DNA of 64,000 nucleotides. Origin: Clarkia xantiana subsp. parviflora. Lineage: Eukaryota > Streptophyta > Magnoliopsida > Myrtales > Onagraceae. The stretch lies in the NCBI GenBank assembly GCA_036873135.1, contig JAPTYO010000007.1, positions 5,314,763-5,378,762 of the forward strand, read 5' to 3'. Shown here piece by piece: positions 12,578 through 23,211 of the stretch. Numbering within the stretch: the stretch's first letter is position 1; every line of letters begins with the position of its first letter. The position numbers and the translations under genes were made by a program. Below the pieces are notes generated by a model. It was given only the letters and a program-made list of their open reading frames with translations. It made no database searches and was not told where the DNA came from.

Positions 12578-13203
12578 GGGTTAATGGTACTTTTGGTACC
12601 ACATGTTTACACAAAATTCATTGTTCATACCATATGTTTTTTTTTTTTTTTACCAATTTGGTATCAACATTTTGTACCGTTTTCATACCTCCATTAGTGT
12701 TCCGTAAAAAATGGCCGTTAAATGGCATGTGTCATGCACGTGAGCAGCTAAAAACTTTTAGTTGTGTTTAATTTAGTCCCTCTAATACATCCATAACTTT
12801 TTTTTGTTCAATTTAATTAGTCCTAAAATTTCAAAACCAAACACTTCACCCAAATTGACCTAGTGAGACCTAGCCATGAGCTAGGTCCGACCCAGGGTCG
12901 GGGTTTCCTAGGTCCGGCTAGGTCAATTTGGGTGAAGGGTTCGGTTTTGAAATTTTAGGAGTAAATTGAAAAAAAAAAAATAGTTAGAGATGTATTAGAG
13001 GGACTAAATTGAACAAAACTGAAGTTTTTAGCTGCTCACGTGCATGGCACATGCCATTTAACAACCATTTTTAACGGAACACTAACGAAGGTATGAAAAC
13101 GGTACAAAATGGAAACCGTTGGTACCAAATTGGTACAAAATAAATATATGGTATGAACAGTGAATTTCGTGCAAACATGTGGTACCAAAAGTACCCTTAA
13201 CCC
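12578..13203. mobile_element. foldback Mutator-like element A, unit 2 copy
   Basis: Non-coding 626-bp copy of the element at 6947-7563. Here the 9-bp target duplication is perfect: TAATATAAA at 12569-12577 and 13204-13212. Same insertion site as in unit 1, so the element arrived before the duplication that separated units 1 and 2. Confidence 0.85.
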
Positions 13204-13212
13204 TAATATAAA

Positions 13213-14634
13213 TGATAAATGCATTTTAATCTACGTTGTAATGTGAAAGTAAGTTTTCACAAGTTTTACCAATCACTCTAATTCATATTACAATGAAATT
13301 CGCGTTACAGAAACTCATTACATCATTTAATTTCGCATACGGTGTAATATTAATATATTGTGGGATTACGCCCAATGTTATATATAGTGCCAAACATCAT
13401 TTATAATCCGACGAAACCTAGCCAAACGCTATCGGTCCCGTTCGTCAATTACTGACTCATACAACTCCTCTGTTTTGGGCCAAAAGCCCATCTAGCTAGC
13501 CTACAACTCTTTTTTTAACCTAATAACGCATACGCGCCTACAACTCTCGTTTATTTAAGAAACAGAAAGACCCACCCGCATCGGGTTTAGTATGAAGCTA
13601 GTTAGCTTATACGGTTTTTTTTTTTTAACAAAATGCATAAATTTGAATTTTCAGTATTTTTAACTCATGTCTCAAATTTATAGAAAAAGTCATGTCCATT
13701 TTGAATTTATGTAATTCAGAACGTTTCATATCAAAATTACACTAAAGCCAAAATAAGAAATCACATATCATTACAATTCTTCAAATTTTCCAACTCACAT
13801 AAAATTTCCATACAAATATCAATTCTCGTACAAATATCAGTCACATACAAAGATCAAATTCTATAAATTCGAAGTTAAGATAACTAGAGTTTAGTTAAGA
13901 TAACTTACGCTATGAATTATTATTTACAAATTCGGGTTTAGTATGAAGCTAGTTAACTTATACGGGAAGAGTGTCATTTAAGAGAATGCATAAATTCGAA
14001 TTTTCAATGTTTTTAACTCATGTCTCAAATTTATAGAAAAAGTCATGTCCATTTTGAATTTTTGTAATTTGGAACATGTCATATCAAAATTTAACTAAAG
14101 CCAAAATAAGACATCACATATCATTACATTTCTTCAAATTTTCCAACTCAAATCAAGTTTCCATACAAATATCAAATTCTCGTACAAATATCAGTCACAT
14201 ACAAATATCAAATTCTACAAATTCGAAATTAAGATAACTAGAGTTTAGTTAAGATAACTAATGCTATGAATTAGGATTATTTATAAATTAAGGACGGGAC
14301 TTTCGGGATTTTGTCTAAAGACACAAGGACGAGTTTAGAGGAAAAATCTCACCCGCTCCAACGGAGGTCATATACATGTCGATTACTATACAATTGGGTT
14401 TCTGCCGAGGTGAAGAACATGATGAGGGTTGAAGACAAAAATCTGGAAAATATTAGTAGGGATAATGTTTTTTTTAACGGTTGCAATATTGTATATGACG
14501 TTTGTTTAACTGTTGCAATGTTGTATATGACGTTTGTTTAGTTGTTGCAATGTTGTATATGTTCTTTTTTATACTGTTACAATGTGGTATTCTGAATTTC
14601 TGTCAGAATAATAAACTTTTCTCCTACTGAATAT
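13213..14634. other. non-coding part of unit 2
   Basis: No gene is seen. This is the counterpart of 7573-8974 in unit 1, including the internal duplication of about 350 bp (starting at 13582 and again near 13932) and the 32-bp repeats near 14480-14560. It has one extra short segment relative to unit 1 near 14195. Confidence 0.6.
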
Positions 14635-14643
14635 CTAGGGGTA

Positions 14644-15936
14644 GGGATTTAAATCAAATTGGTACCTGGGTTAACAGCCCAAAACGAATTGGTACCTCTA
14701 CTAAATTTTGTGACAAATTGGTACCCGAGTTAACCTGGGTGTTGCACCGTTAGAATTTCTGGTTAAAACTAACGGAATCTCATTTTTGGCGCATGAAAAG
14801 ACTAAAATACCCTTATTGCAGAATAACTACGTAATAGCAATTCAAAACTTTGGAACCCAATATCTCACTCATTTCTTCATCTTTTAAGACGATTTTTTTT
14901 TGAAACCACATAATTTTTCGAGATCTATGCAACCCAAATAGCCGTAAAGTGATTTTCCAAGTTTTTTTTTCAATAAATATCATTTCCATGTTAATTCATT
15001 CTTTTTTGTATCAAACTCCACCGCATTCTAACACTTATAACCCTTGATCACCCAATTTTTTTACTAATTGGATTCCAATACTACAATCAAACCGTTGCTT
15101 TTGGATTCCAACACTTCTGTTTAAAAACCAAATTGATGTTATACCTTTCATCCAAAATAAAACCAAAAATGAAAGTTTGTCGAATTAATTGTTATGCAAT
15201 CTATAACTTACTGGAATTTTTCTTGATGTCTCCAATAAACTATACTGGTGTGTCTCCTATAACTATTGGTAGCTTATCATGCTAAGATCCATATATTCTC
15301 TTGTAGTGACGTTTATTGATTTAGAGACACTCCAATATAGTTTACTGGAGACATCAAGAAAAATTCTAGTAAGTTATAGATTGCATAATAATTAATTCGA
15401 CAGATTTTCGCCTTTTTTTTTCTTTTAGATGAAATGTATAATATCAATTTGGTTCTTAAACAGAAGTGTTGGAATCCAAGAGCAACGGTTTGATTGTAGT
15501 ATTGGAATCCAATTAGTAAAAAAATTTGGTGATCAAAGTTGATAAGTGTTAGAATGCGGTGGAGCTTTATACAAAAAAGAACGAATTAACATGGAAACCG
15601 GTGTTTATTGAAAAACAACTGGTCAAATCACTTTAAGGCTATTTGGCTTGCATAGATCTCGAAAAGTTATGCGGTTTCAAAAAAAAATTGTCCAAAAAGA
15701 TGAAGAAAAGAGTGAGATATTGGGTTCCAAAGTTTTGAATTGCTACTACGTAGCTATTCTGTAATAAGGGTATTTTAGTCTTTTCATGCGCCAAAAATGA
15801 GATTCCGTTAGTTTTAACCAGAAATTCTAACGGTGCAACACCCAAGTTAACTCGGGTACCAATTTGTCACAAAATTTAGTGGAGGTACCAATTCGTTTTG
15901 GGCTGTTAACCCAGGTACCAATTTGATTTAAATCCC
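14644..15936. mobile_element. foldback Mutator-like element B, unit 2 only
   Basis: Insertion of 1,293 bp beginning GGGATTTAAATC and ending GATTTAAATCCC. A perfect 9-bp target duplication CTAGGGGTA flanks it at 14635-14643 and 15937-15945. Unit 1 carries the same flanks with a single CTAGGGGTA, i.e. the empty site. The two halves are inverted copies almost to the centre (about 15,250-15,320), so a transcript could fold into a hairpin of about 600 bp. No transposase is seen; the 69-codon minus-strand frame at 15639-15845 is not recognised. Terminal repeats, duplication length and foldback form indicate a non-autonomous Mutator-like element. Confidence 0.92.
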
Positions 15937-15945
15937 CTAGGGGTA

Positions 15946-16908
15946 TACATTTTCTTATATATTCAAAAAATAACAATATTTAAACAGGATTTGAATTCCA
16001 AAATACATGATTGCACGTACGATTCAGTTGGTCTCAGGTAAAGAGAGCCACTTCTCAAACATTTTCTCGACAAACTCAACGTCAGATTTCAAAGACGGGT
16101 GAGTCACCTCATTAATTGTAAGGACAAATTATGTTTCTTCTGGAGTCTGATTCCTAGCATTTTAAGAAAATCTAGTCCCTTCAAATATAGAGAAAGTCAA
16201 TATATATTACAAACTAGAAGTTCCATACACCTAATTAAAATAAGTTCTTGAAACATATACCCCGATTTTGGCAAATCAAAAGTATAAATTCGTCCAAATC
16301 GGTCGCAATTGACGAAACCCTAACTATTTTTGGAAGAGAAACTGAAAAATGGGTTTTTGGTGTGCTTGATTGGGAGAGGTAACGAGTCAGCTGGAAGAGA
16401 TGAAGTGTTTTTTCATGTTACAGCATAAAGGTATTTTGGTAAGTTCATTTTGATATATATATTGAATTTCAGCCAATAGTGGTCACGTGCGTGTCGCACG
16501 TAACCTTTTCCGTCCAAAACTAACGAAAATACATACATTGCAAACCTAGGTATTCTCGGATACCAATTTGTCACAAAAATTATCTCGGATACCGTTTCGT
16601 ATTAGCGTGTTATCTTAAATAAAAATTTGAGTATAATCCCATATCGTACTAGTATCGTTGGAGTAGCATCTTGCTCTCCTTGCTTGAAAGACTAATATAT
16701 AACATTTTTTAAACATGTGATCTCTTTGACATTTTGGGTGAAATTAAATACAAGATATATGAACAAGGGTAAGACCATTCCCTATATTCCCTATATTATC
16801 ACATGATCATCAACTAGCAAACTGGAAGATGAACCTCCTAGAATGTTAGAGGCAGCTCGATCGAGTTCGGCCGATCTCAATTGATAAGCTTCGATCCGCC
16901 TGGAATGG
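15946..16908. other. non-coding end of unit 2 and start of unit 3
   Basis: No gene is seen. It matches 8984-9920 of unit 1 except for the 29-bp insertion at 16563-16591, which is reported as a separate feature. Confidence 0.6.
16554..16591. repeat. 9-bp duplication around a 20-bp filler (transposon footprint candidate)
   Basis: TCTCGGATA occurs twice, at 16554-16562 and 16583-16591, around 20 bases at 16563-16582. Unit 1 has one copy only (9595-9603). Eighteen bases, TACCAATTTGTCACAAAA, also occur in the arms of element B (15857-15874, and inverted at 14706-14723). This looks like the remains of a Mutator-type insertion. Confidence 0.7.
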
Positions 16909-18509
16909 TCAACAAGGCTTTCCCACAAAACAATCGACAGAACCCGCGAAGCGGGTCAGCTGACCAACGCAGTTTCCTGGTTCGGGTTTGATAATGTCCC
17001 TAGAAGAGAACCATAACGGTTGGTTCGGGTTCCCGGAGGTAACGAAGAACGCCCCGTTCATCATTATATCTCCCTCGGATTTCAACAGCCAATTCCTCCA
17101 CACTGACTCTGCTACAGACTCTCTTTTCGTCACCTAGACGATAATGTCAATTAGTTCTTAGCCATGTGTACGTATACTTAATTTGCAACGTGTAAATGTT
17201 GATTGTATGTTCATATATACCTCCTTAGCTCTAGGATCGTGAGGAGCGATGAAACGATTGCCTTGACTGATAATCGTGGGTTGATGGCTACCGCCGATAG
17301 CGTAACCCTTCCAATGTGTGTAGTCGTTGTTAACGACATGGACGAATCCCCACCGCACCCTCGGCATCCTCTCACTCAATTCCTTCCCAAAGTGGTTGAA
17401 TGCGACCGTTACCTGCATCATCTCATCCTGGGTGGACATGCCGCTCGCTCCTAACAACATCACCTGCGCAGAGATTCAAACATCAGCGATCTGATACCTT
17501 GACAAAGTTTAGACTGAAAAATCGACCAAATATCCTACAGTAGTTGCTTACTTTAACATGGTGAGTGAAATGACAGTTGGAGATGGTGATGCCAGTGGAC
17601 CCCTCAGTGGCATCGATCATCCCATCCTCACATTTAGAAATGGAAACGTGATCGATCCATATATTGGTCGATCCGAAAATGGAGATTCCATCTCCGTCGC
17701 TGTGAGTCCTCAACCCGACATGGTCCTCTTTGTCCATGATCATCCCTCCAGTGCCTTTGACAATGTGGTGAATATGGAGTCCGTGGATGATGACATTCTT
17801 TACGAACTGGATCGTGATCCCCGCACCTCCGACGATACGTACATTGGCTCCCCTCGCATCTATGGTCTTATCACTCGTCACGATAAGCTCTTGGTTCAAC
17901 CTTATAATCATGCTACGAGCGAAATAGATCCATAAGGGTATATTTCTAGTGACAGCATGGCGTAAGGTTCCTGGTCTAGGGTGAGCCATGTCGTTATCCG
18001 ACGCATCTGTTATCACATAGTAGCTTCCGAATTTTCCGCCACGGGTGTTGCGACCAAACCCTATAACGCAGTCGGCGAGCTTCTTTCGGTTCTGAGCCCA
18101 AAACGGATCGCACCTCCAACATTTATCAATCGGGTTAGTCGCCAAGCATGGTCCAATGTGCTTTTTGTGTCCTCCTCCTAATAGCCTCCTTGTGGTATTG
18201 CTAATACGGGTGTCATTACCTAAATAGAAAGGAAACAACTAACTGAAGTCAGATTTTCCTCGTACTTACTAAAAGTAGACAAATATAAACACAAATAGAG
18301 AACATGTGGACTTTCAAGTTGAATTCATTGGTGACTTCCTCAGGGTTGGGATGATAGTCATTCAAGGTGTTGTTCTTAGCTTCTAAAGCTCGTCGTTGCC
18401 AATATTCGTCAAACTCTGCGATGTGAGCTCTAATCGCAGGAACTAACGCAACAAATGAAATGAAAAATAATGAAATGCTTAGATTTTTGCCATTTACTGT
18501 ATTCACCAT
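16909..18509 (-). pseudogene. pectate lyase copy 3, probably broken at the exon 1-2 junction
   Basis: Third family 1 pectate lyase copy. Exons by homology are 18509-18304, 18219-17552, 17463-17221 and 17133-16909. Compared with copies 1 and 2, five bases are missing right after the exon 2 acceptor. With the usual splice sites the reading frame meets TAA at 18218-18216, about 70 codons in. The exon 1 donor is also changed, from AG|GTTCTC to AT|GTTCTC. A conserved tryptophan in exon 4 (RNWLWKSEG) is leucine here. An alternative acceptor (GTATTAG, exon starting at 18200) would restore the frame and lose only a few residues, so a working product is not excluded. A TATA-like TATATATA is at 18628-18635. 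The rest of the coding sequence is nearly identical to copy 2. Confidence 0.65.
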
Positions 18510-19798
18510 CTCAAGAATAGATAAGAGAATAAGACGACGATTGAATATGTATGGATGAGAGCTGTAGCTAGCTCTCCTTAATTTTTCTTTGTTTTTGATA
18601 ATCTAACGTTGGTTTTCTTAGTGTTATTATATATACAAAGGGTTAACTGCCGTTAAAAGTAAACCTCGTACATATGGTTAAATGGTGCCCAATATAGTAT
18701 GGGGTTCTCTTTGAAACCAACCTTAATCACACTGTTTTATGCCGGTAAAAAAACACACAATCGGTTATAAAAGATGTGTGGGTAAGAAATATATATTTAG
18801 CAAAAATGAATATTGCCGTTGGAAGAGTTTTTTTTTTTTTTTTTGCCGTTAGAAGAGTTGTTTTATTAATGTGTCAAATTCATATACTAATCTATACAAA
18901 TTCTAACTCTTATTATGACTAAATAATAATGTAAATCTCATGCCGACACGTCAACTCTATTTGGCCAAAGAAACTGCGGTACATAAGTCATTAGTAAATA
19001 ACTCAGTTGGGTTTTAAAGCAATCACAGTCACTATAATATAAAAATTAATTTATATTCTAAAACATACTTATTTATATTATATAAACATATAAATTGTTT
19101 ATATTTCATCACATAATTAAATAAATATCAAGTCCATTTAGAATATCCTAATAGCTAAAAAATGAAAAAAACTATTTAAAAACACCATATCTCATTAGGC
19201 ACGCGGAGACAACGCCTAAGTTGTATTTTTATTTAGATCTTCTTTTTCTCATACTGGGGGTTAGCAAGTAGTCATATATTAACATGCCTACGTAACTAAT
19301 TTCCACAATTTAGTGTTTATATAATATTTTTGATACAAAATTCGGATTTTATTTCACCTAATCTACGCAACATATATGTAAGAGATGATGAGATTTATGA
19401 ACCCGTTGCTGATCAAGTGAGCCCGAACCCGGCCGAAAGCTGCATAGACTTCATCATCGAGACTCGCATATATATGATCCGCAGTGTCGTATCCATATGT
19501 ATTAATGAGATTACAAACGTCACCACATTATCGAGTATTTTTATTGAGACCTTATATTTATTCTTAAAAAAAAAAATACACCGCGAACCCCATTATTTTT
19601 CGTGTAAGATCTCCATTATTCGCGTCTGACGCTAAGACCCTCATTATTATTTTTATAAGACATCGTTATTGTAATACATCATTCAATTTCAATACATTAG
19701 CTTTTAACTTGAAAAATATAGTTGAATATTTTATTATCTAGCTCTTTAATAGACTATGAATTGTAATTAATCTAATATAATGTCATAGGGGGAGGAGT
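18510..19798. other. diverged 5' flank of pectate lyase copy 3
   Basis: Homologous to the flanks of copies 1 and 2 but clearly diverged. It contains a short local duplication around a T run (about 18815-18860) and an insertion of about 240 bp (about 19210-19445) flanked by AGAC on both sides. A 99-codon frame at 19330-19629 spans insertion and flank and is not recognised. No gene is supported. Confidence 0.5.
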
Positions 19799-19943
19799 CT
19801 AGGGACGGCATCGGGTATCGGGGCCCCGCTAACCCGCGGGGCCGCGACCCGGTTTTGACCCGCCGACCCGCGGGTCACGGGGCGGGTTCGCGGCGGGTCA
19901 GGCCCGGGTCTAGAGCCGCGGGGCCCCGTTGACCCGCCCCGAA

Positions 19944-20004
<61 letters not shown>

Positions 20005-20267
20005 GTAAATATAATGTAACATTTACTAAAACAATATGGTTAATATAGTACCTATATAAATAACATGAACTAAATTATAAATAGATGTATATTTAGATTA
20101 TTAGGATTAGTTAATTTGGATTTGGTGTTTGGATTTGAATTTATATTTTGTGATGAATTTGATGTGTTTGTTGTTTGTATTTGATTGGTGTTAGATTTAT
20201 GGTTTGAATTTATATACAATGTAATATTTTGGCAAAAAAATTGTATTTAATATTGATAAATGAAAAA

Positions 20268-20300
<33 letters not shown>

Positions 20301-20453
20301 AGAAGTATTCACACGACGGGGCGGGGCCCCGCGGGTCGACCCGCGGAATTTTTGCCCCGCCCCAGGAGGAACAATTTTTCGGGTCCGAGTCAGCCAGACT
20401 GACCCGCGGGGCGGGTCCGGGGCTGCGGAAACCCGCCCCGTTGCCATCCCTAG
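19799..20453. mobile_element. small non-autonomous hAT element
   Basis: Element of 655 bp starting CTAGGGACGGCATCGGG and ending CCCGTTGCCATCCCTAG. GC-rich subterminal regions (about 19800-19940 and 20310-20450) with many CCCGC/GCGGG motifs surround an AT-rich core with (AT)n at 19950-20001 and an A run at 20262-20286. The flanks GGAGGAGT and GGAGGACC agree at 6 of 8 positions, as expected for an aged 8-bp hAT target duplication. The overlapping long frames within it result from the GC-rich ends. No transposase. Confidence 0.75.
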
Positions 20454-22027
20454 GGAGGACCAATTAACAGGAAAATGAAAATGATGTAAATCATGCAATA
20501 TGTTTGAAAAAATGGATCTTAGTACCAACATATTTAAAAATGTACAACGTGTTTCAAAAGAATATTAATTAGTAGTTCATTCAATCACGTGTCTAATATT
20601 GCCCTTAAATACATTTTGTATTAGAAAATTAATCGAGTATTTTATAAATATCAAAATAAAAACTTAATAACTTATATTACTGTTACAATAGTGTCCCGGC
20701 TCGATTGAGACTCAATTTATCCTCAGTCGGTTCTTGTTTGATTTGATTTAATTGTAACATTTGTATATGTCATTAGTACTTTACTTGTGATAATTTAAAA
20801 ATTATTGTACATTTGAAATATATTTAATGACAATTTTGTAGATATTATTGAAGAAACTAACAATTATTATCGTTTTGAAACATTTTGTTCCTTTTAAAAC
20901 ATGTTAATATATATATATAAAAAAATGCGTACATGTTATATGTTTTATATAATTTTTCCAATAAAATACATTTATATATTAAATGTTTGTAATCTTTTTT
21001 ACAAAGCGTACCCCCATTATAAATATGCTGGATACGCCACTGTATACGGTGCTATATATATATATATGGACTTGTGCTACTAAAATAAACTGTGTGCATA
21101 TCACGTACGTTACCTTTCCTATGAACTCAACGTCAAAGAGTAACACGGAGAAATAATGCAAGATCATGATGCATGCAACATTATAAAGGAAAATAACTTA
21201 TACTATACACAGGGAGTAACTTTTTATTCGTAGATCGACTGGCCCTTCCACTCATCACCGTCGGATTAGTCATTAATCATTATACCAACGTGCTGCACGG
21301 GTTTTAAATATACCGTACAAATATCATACATATTTATTTTTTAATATATTTAATAAATAATAACACAAATAAAATAAATATAAAAAATTAACACCTGGAG
21401 AAGGAGGACCAAACATACTTAATCCATCTATTTTAATCTACTTTGTAATATGAAAGTAGGTTTTCCCGATTTTTACCAATTACTTTAATTCTTATTACAG
21501 TGAAATTCAAATTACAGAAAATCACATTACTATCATTTAATTTGGAAAATGGTGTACTATTAATATATTGTGGGATACGCCCAATATTACATAGTGCCAA
21601 ACATCCCTTATAATACTATGTTTGGTTTTTTAAAGATCCGATTGTTTTCGGCTTAAAAGAAATCAGATGGTTAAATTGTCATAATATACATAATAGTTAA
21701 TGGGCTGGCTTCTAAAAGGCCTTATTAGTTTTGGTCGAGATATTATTCGGTGTATGTACTCGTCTTGGTCATTTTATTGTTGCCAAACCATGGAATTGAG
21801 CTACTCTTTTCTAGTTTTCTGTCCATTGCTGTCAGATTAAGTACCACACCGGTTGTTCTTCAGCATAAAAAAGACTAAGTATTAACAGGCAAGGCATAAT
21901 TGATCACGACCTTACTTGAAAATGATATGTTCTATAGGCTCATACCTCCTTGTAATTTCAGATTTCAAATTTTTAAAGTTCCGATTGTTTTCGTCCTAAA
22001 AGAAATCCGATGATTAAAATTGTCAAA
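20454..22027. other. AT-rich spacer and end of unit 3
   Basis: No gene is seen. The stretch 21040-21617 is still homologous to array units 1 and 2. Beyond it, 21620-21740 and 21965-22027 are related copies of a short sequence containing CCGATTGTTTTCG; the second copy is interrupted by the Helitron. Confidence 0.5.
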
Positions 22028-22575
22028 TCTTATCTTATCTTATATATAATAAGGTAGGAGGTGAGAGAGTGAGTGATTTTCATTCCGCCACGTCAGCATA
22101 GAGGGCTAATATGAGCGTGCCATGTCAGCACGGCAGGAGAGATAATGGATAAAGTTAGGAGAAATTATTGGCTACCTAGGTTGTAACATATATCCTCCAT
22201 ATTGTGACTCTCTCTCCATTCATCAAGTGACAAGTGTCAAATACAAGGAAAGAGAAATGCAAACAAAGACACATGTCTTGCGCTGAATGGTTGAAGGACT
22301 ACCAAGTGCTGTCTATGATCATGCCAATCATTATATATATTATTTAAATACGTATTAACTCACATGCGCGAACCGCAAGGACAGCACATTAGAAATATAT
22401 TATTATATATATTATTTAAATACGTATTAACTCACATGCGCGAACCGCAATGACAACACATTAGAAATATATTATTGAACGAGATCAATTCAAAATATAA
22501 TTTCAACATTCTACATACAAGTATATACGTACGGTTTAACGGGTCACCCCGCGCTCGCGCGGAATTAGCACCTAC
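22028..22575 (+). mobile_element. small non-autonomous Helitron candidate
   Basis: Begins TCTTATCTTATCTTATATAT after an A and ends CTAC before a T, with a strong hairpin CCGCGCTCGCGCGG at 22549-22562, 13 bases from the end. These are the Helitron hallmarks: 5' TC, 3' hairpin near a CTRR-like end, AT target, no target duplication. The final CTAC departs from the CTRR consensus. Flanking bases on both sides join to a sequence similar to the uninterrupted repeat at 21640-21740. Contains a 72-bp direct tandem duplication (22331-22402, 22403-22474). Confidence 0.7.
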
Positions 22576-23211
22576 TTATACATAATGTTAAAGGGCTGCT
22601 AAAAGCCTTATTAGATCTGGTCGAAATATTATTGACAGATAAGTATAATTTTAGCAGCCCTTTATCATTTTCGACCAGATCTGGTCGAAATAATTAATAA
22701 TCCTTTTAATAATGTGTATATTTTAAGAAACAAAAGTTCACTTTAACATAATTTTTTTTTCAGTGTAGAATGCCGCACTTTGTAAAGCCGGTCATTGAGC
22801 AGTTTATTAGTATGTAAGATTTAAAGCGTAAAGACAAACAAATATCCCTGTCTTCCTTCTGTTATGATGAGGATGATCCCGTTAGGATAACTTTATTTTC
22901 CGTTGATCTTATTATAGAAGTACATTTCCCATGTTAAAAAATCAATCGTTGTGATACCAGATCATTCTGCAAGGATCCTGCATAATTAACGCAAGGTCAT
23001 TTCTTGTGTCCTTAACCCTAGAAAAAGAGAAAACTACATTTTGTTGCAAAGTAAGTTTTATTTTCTTCCTGAGTTTGGATTCAGTTTCAATCCCTCTCCA
23101 CGCCTTTTTGTTGGCAATATGTTTCTTCATCACCAATAAAACATGTTAGGGTTAAAATAATTAATGGTGGATACTAGATTCTCGAATTTAGGGTTTGTTG
23201 TGGTGTAAATA
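22576..23211. other. spacer and leader of the RING gene
   Basis: The left end has paired motifs AAAGGGCTGCTAAAA (22590) and its complement (about 22649), and GATCTGGTCGAAA with its complement (about 22669), from the interrupted repeat next to the Helitron. The part from about 22,750 probably contains the RING gene promoter and 5' UTR; no clear TATA box can be assigned. Confidence 0.4.

Larger units (their letters stand above)
9658..16646. repeat. tandem array unit 2 (pectate lyase plus 5' flank)
   Basis: Second direct repeat, about 7.0 kb. It is longer than unit 1 mainly because of a 1,293-bp Mutator-like insertion with its 9-bp duplication, a 29-bp insertion at 16563-16591 and small indels. 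The gene part shares variants with unit 3, whereas the upstream flank matches unit 1. Confidence 0.9.
16647..21617. repeat. tandem array unit 3 (diverged, truncated)
   Basis: The gene part (16647 to about 18600) is almost identical to unit 2. From about 18600 the flank is still homologous but much more diverged, with many indels. It lacks Mutator-like element A, carries insertions including a small hAT element, and homology ends near 21617, in the part equivalent to about 7,770 in unit 1. Confidence 0.85.

Noticed and set aside
20197..20531. Overlapping frames in the GC-rich hAT ends
   Set aside because: They are open only because of GC-rich repeats and a homopolymer encoding Phe or Lys runs.
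22942..23136. 64-codon minus-strand frame upstream of the RING gene
   Set aside because: No similarity to a known family; it lies in the likely promoter and leader of the RING gene.
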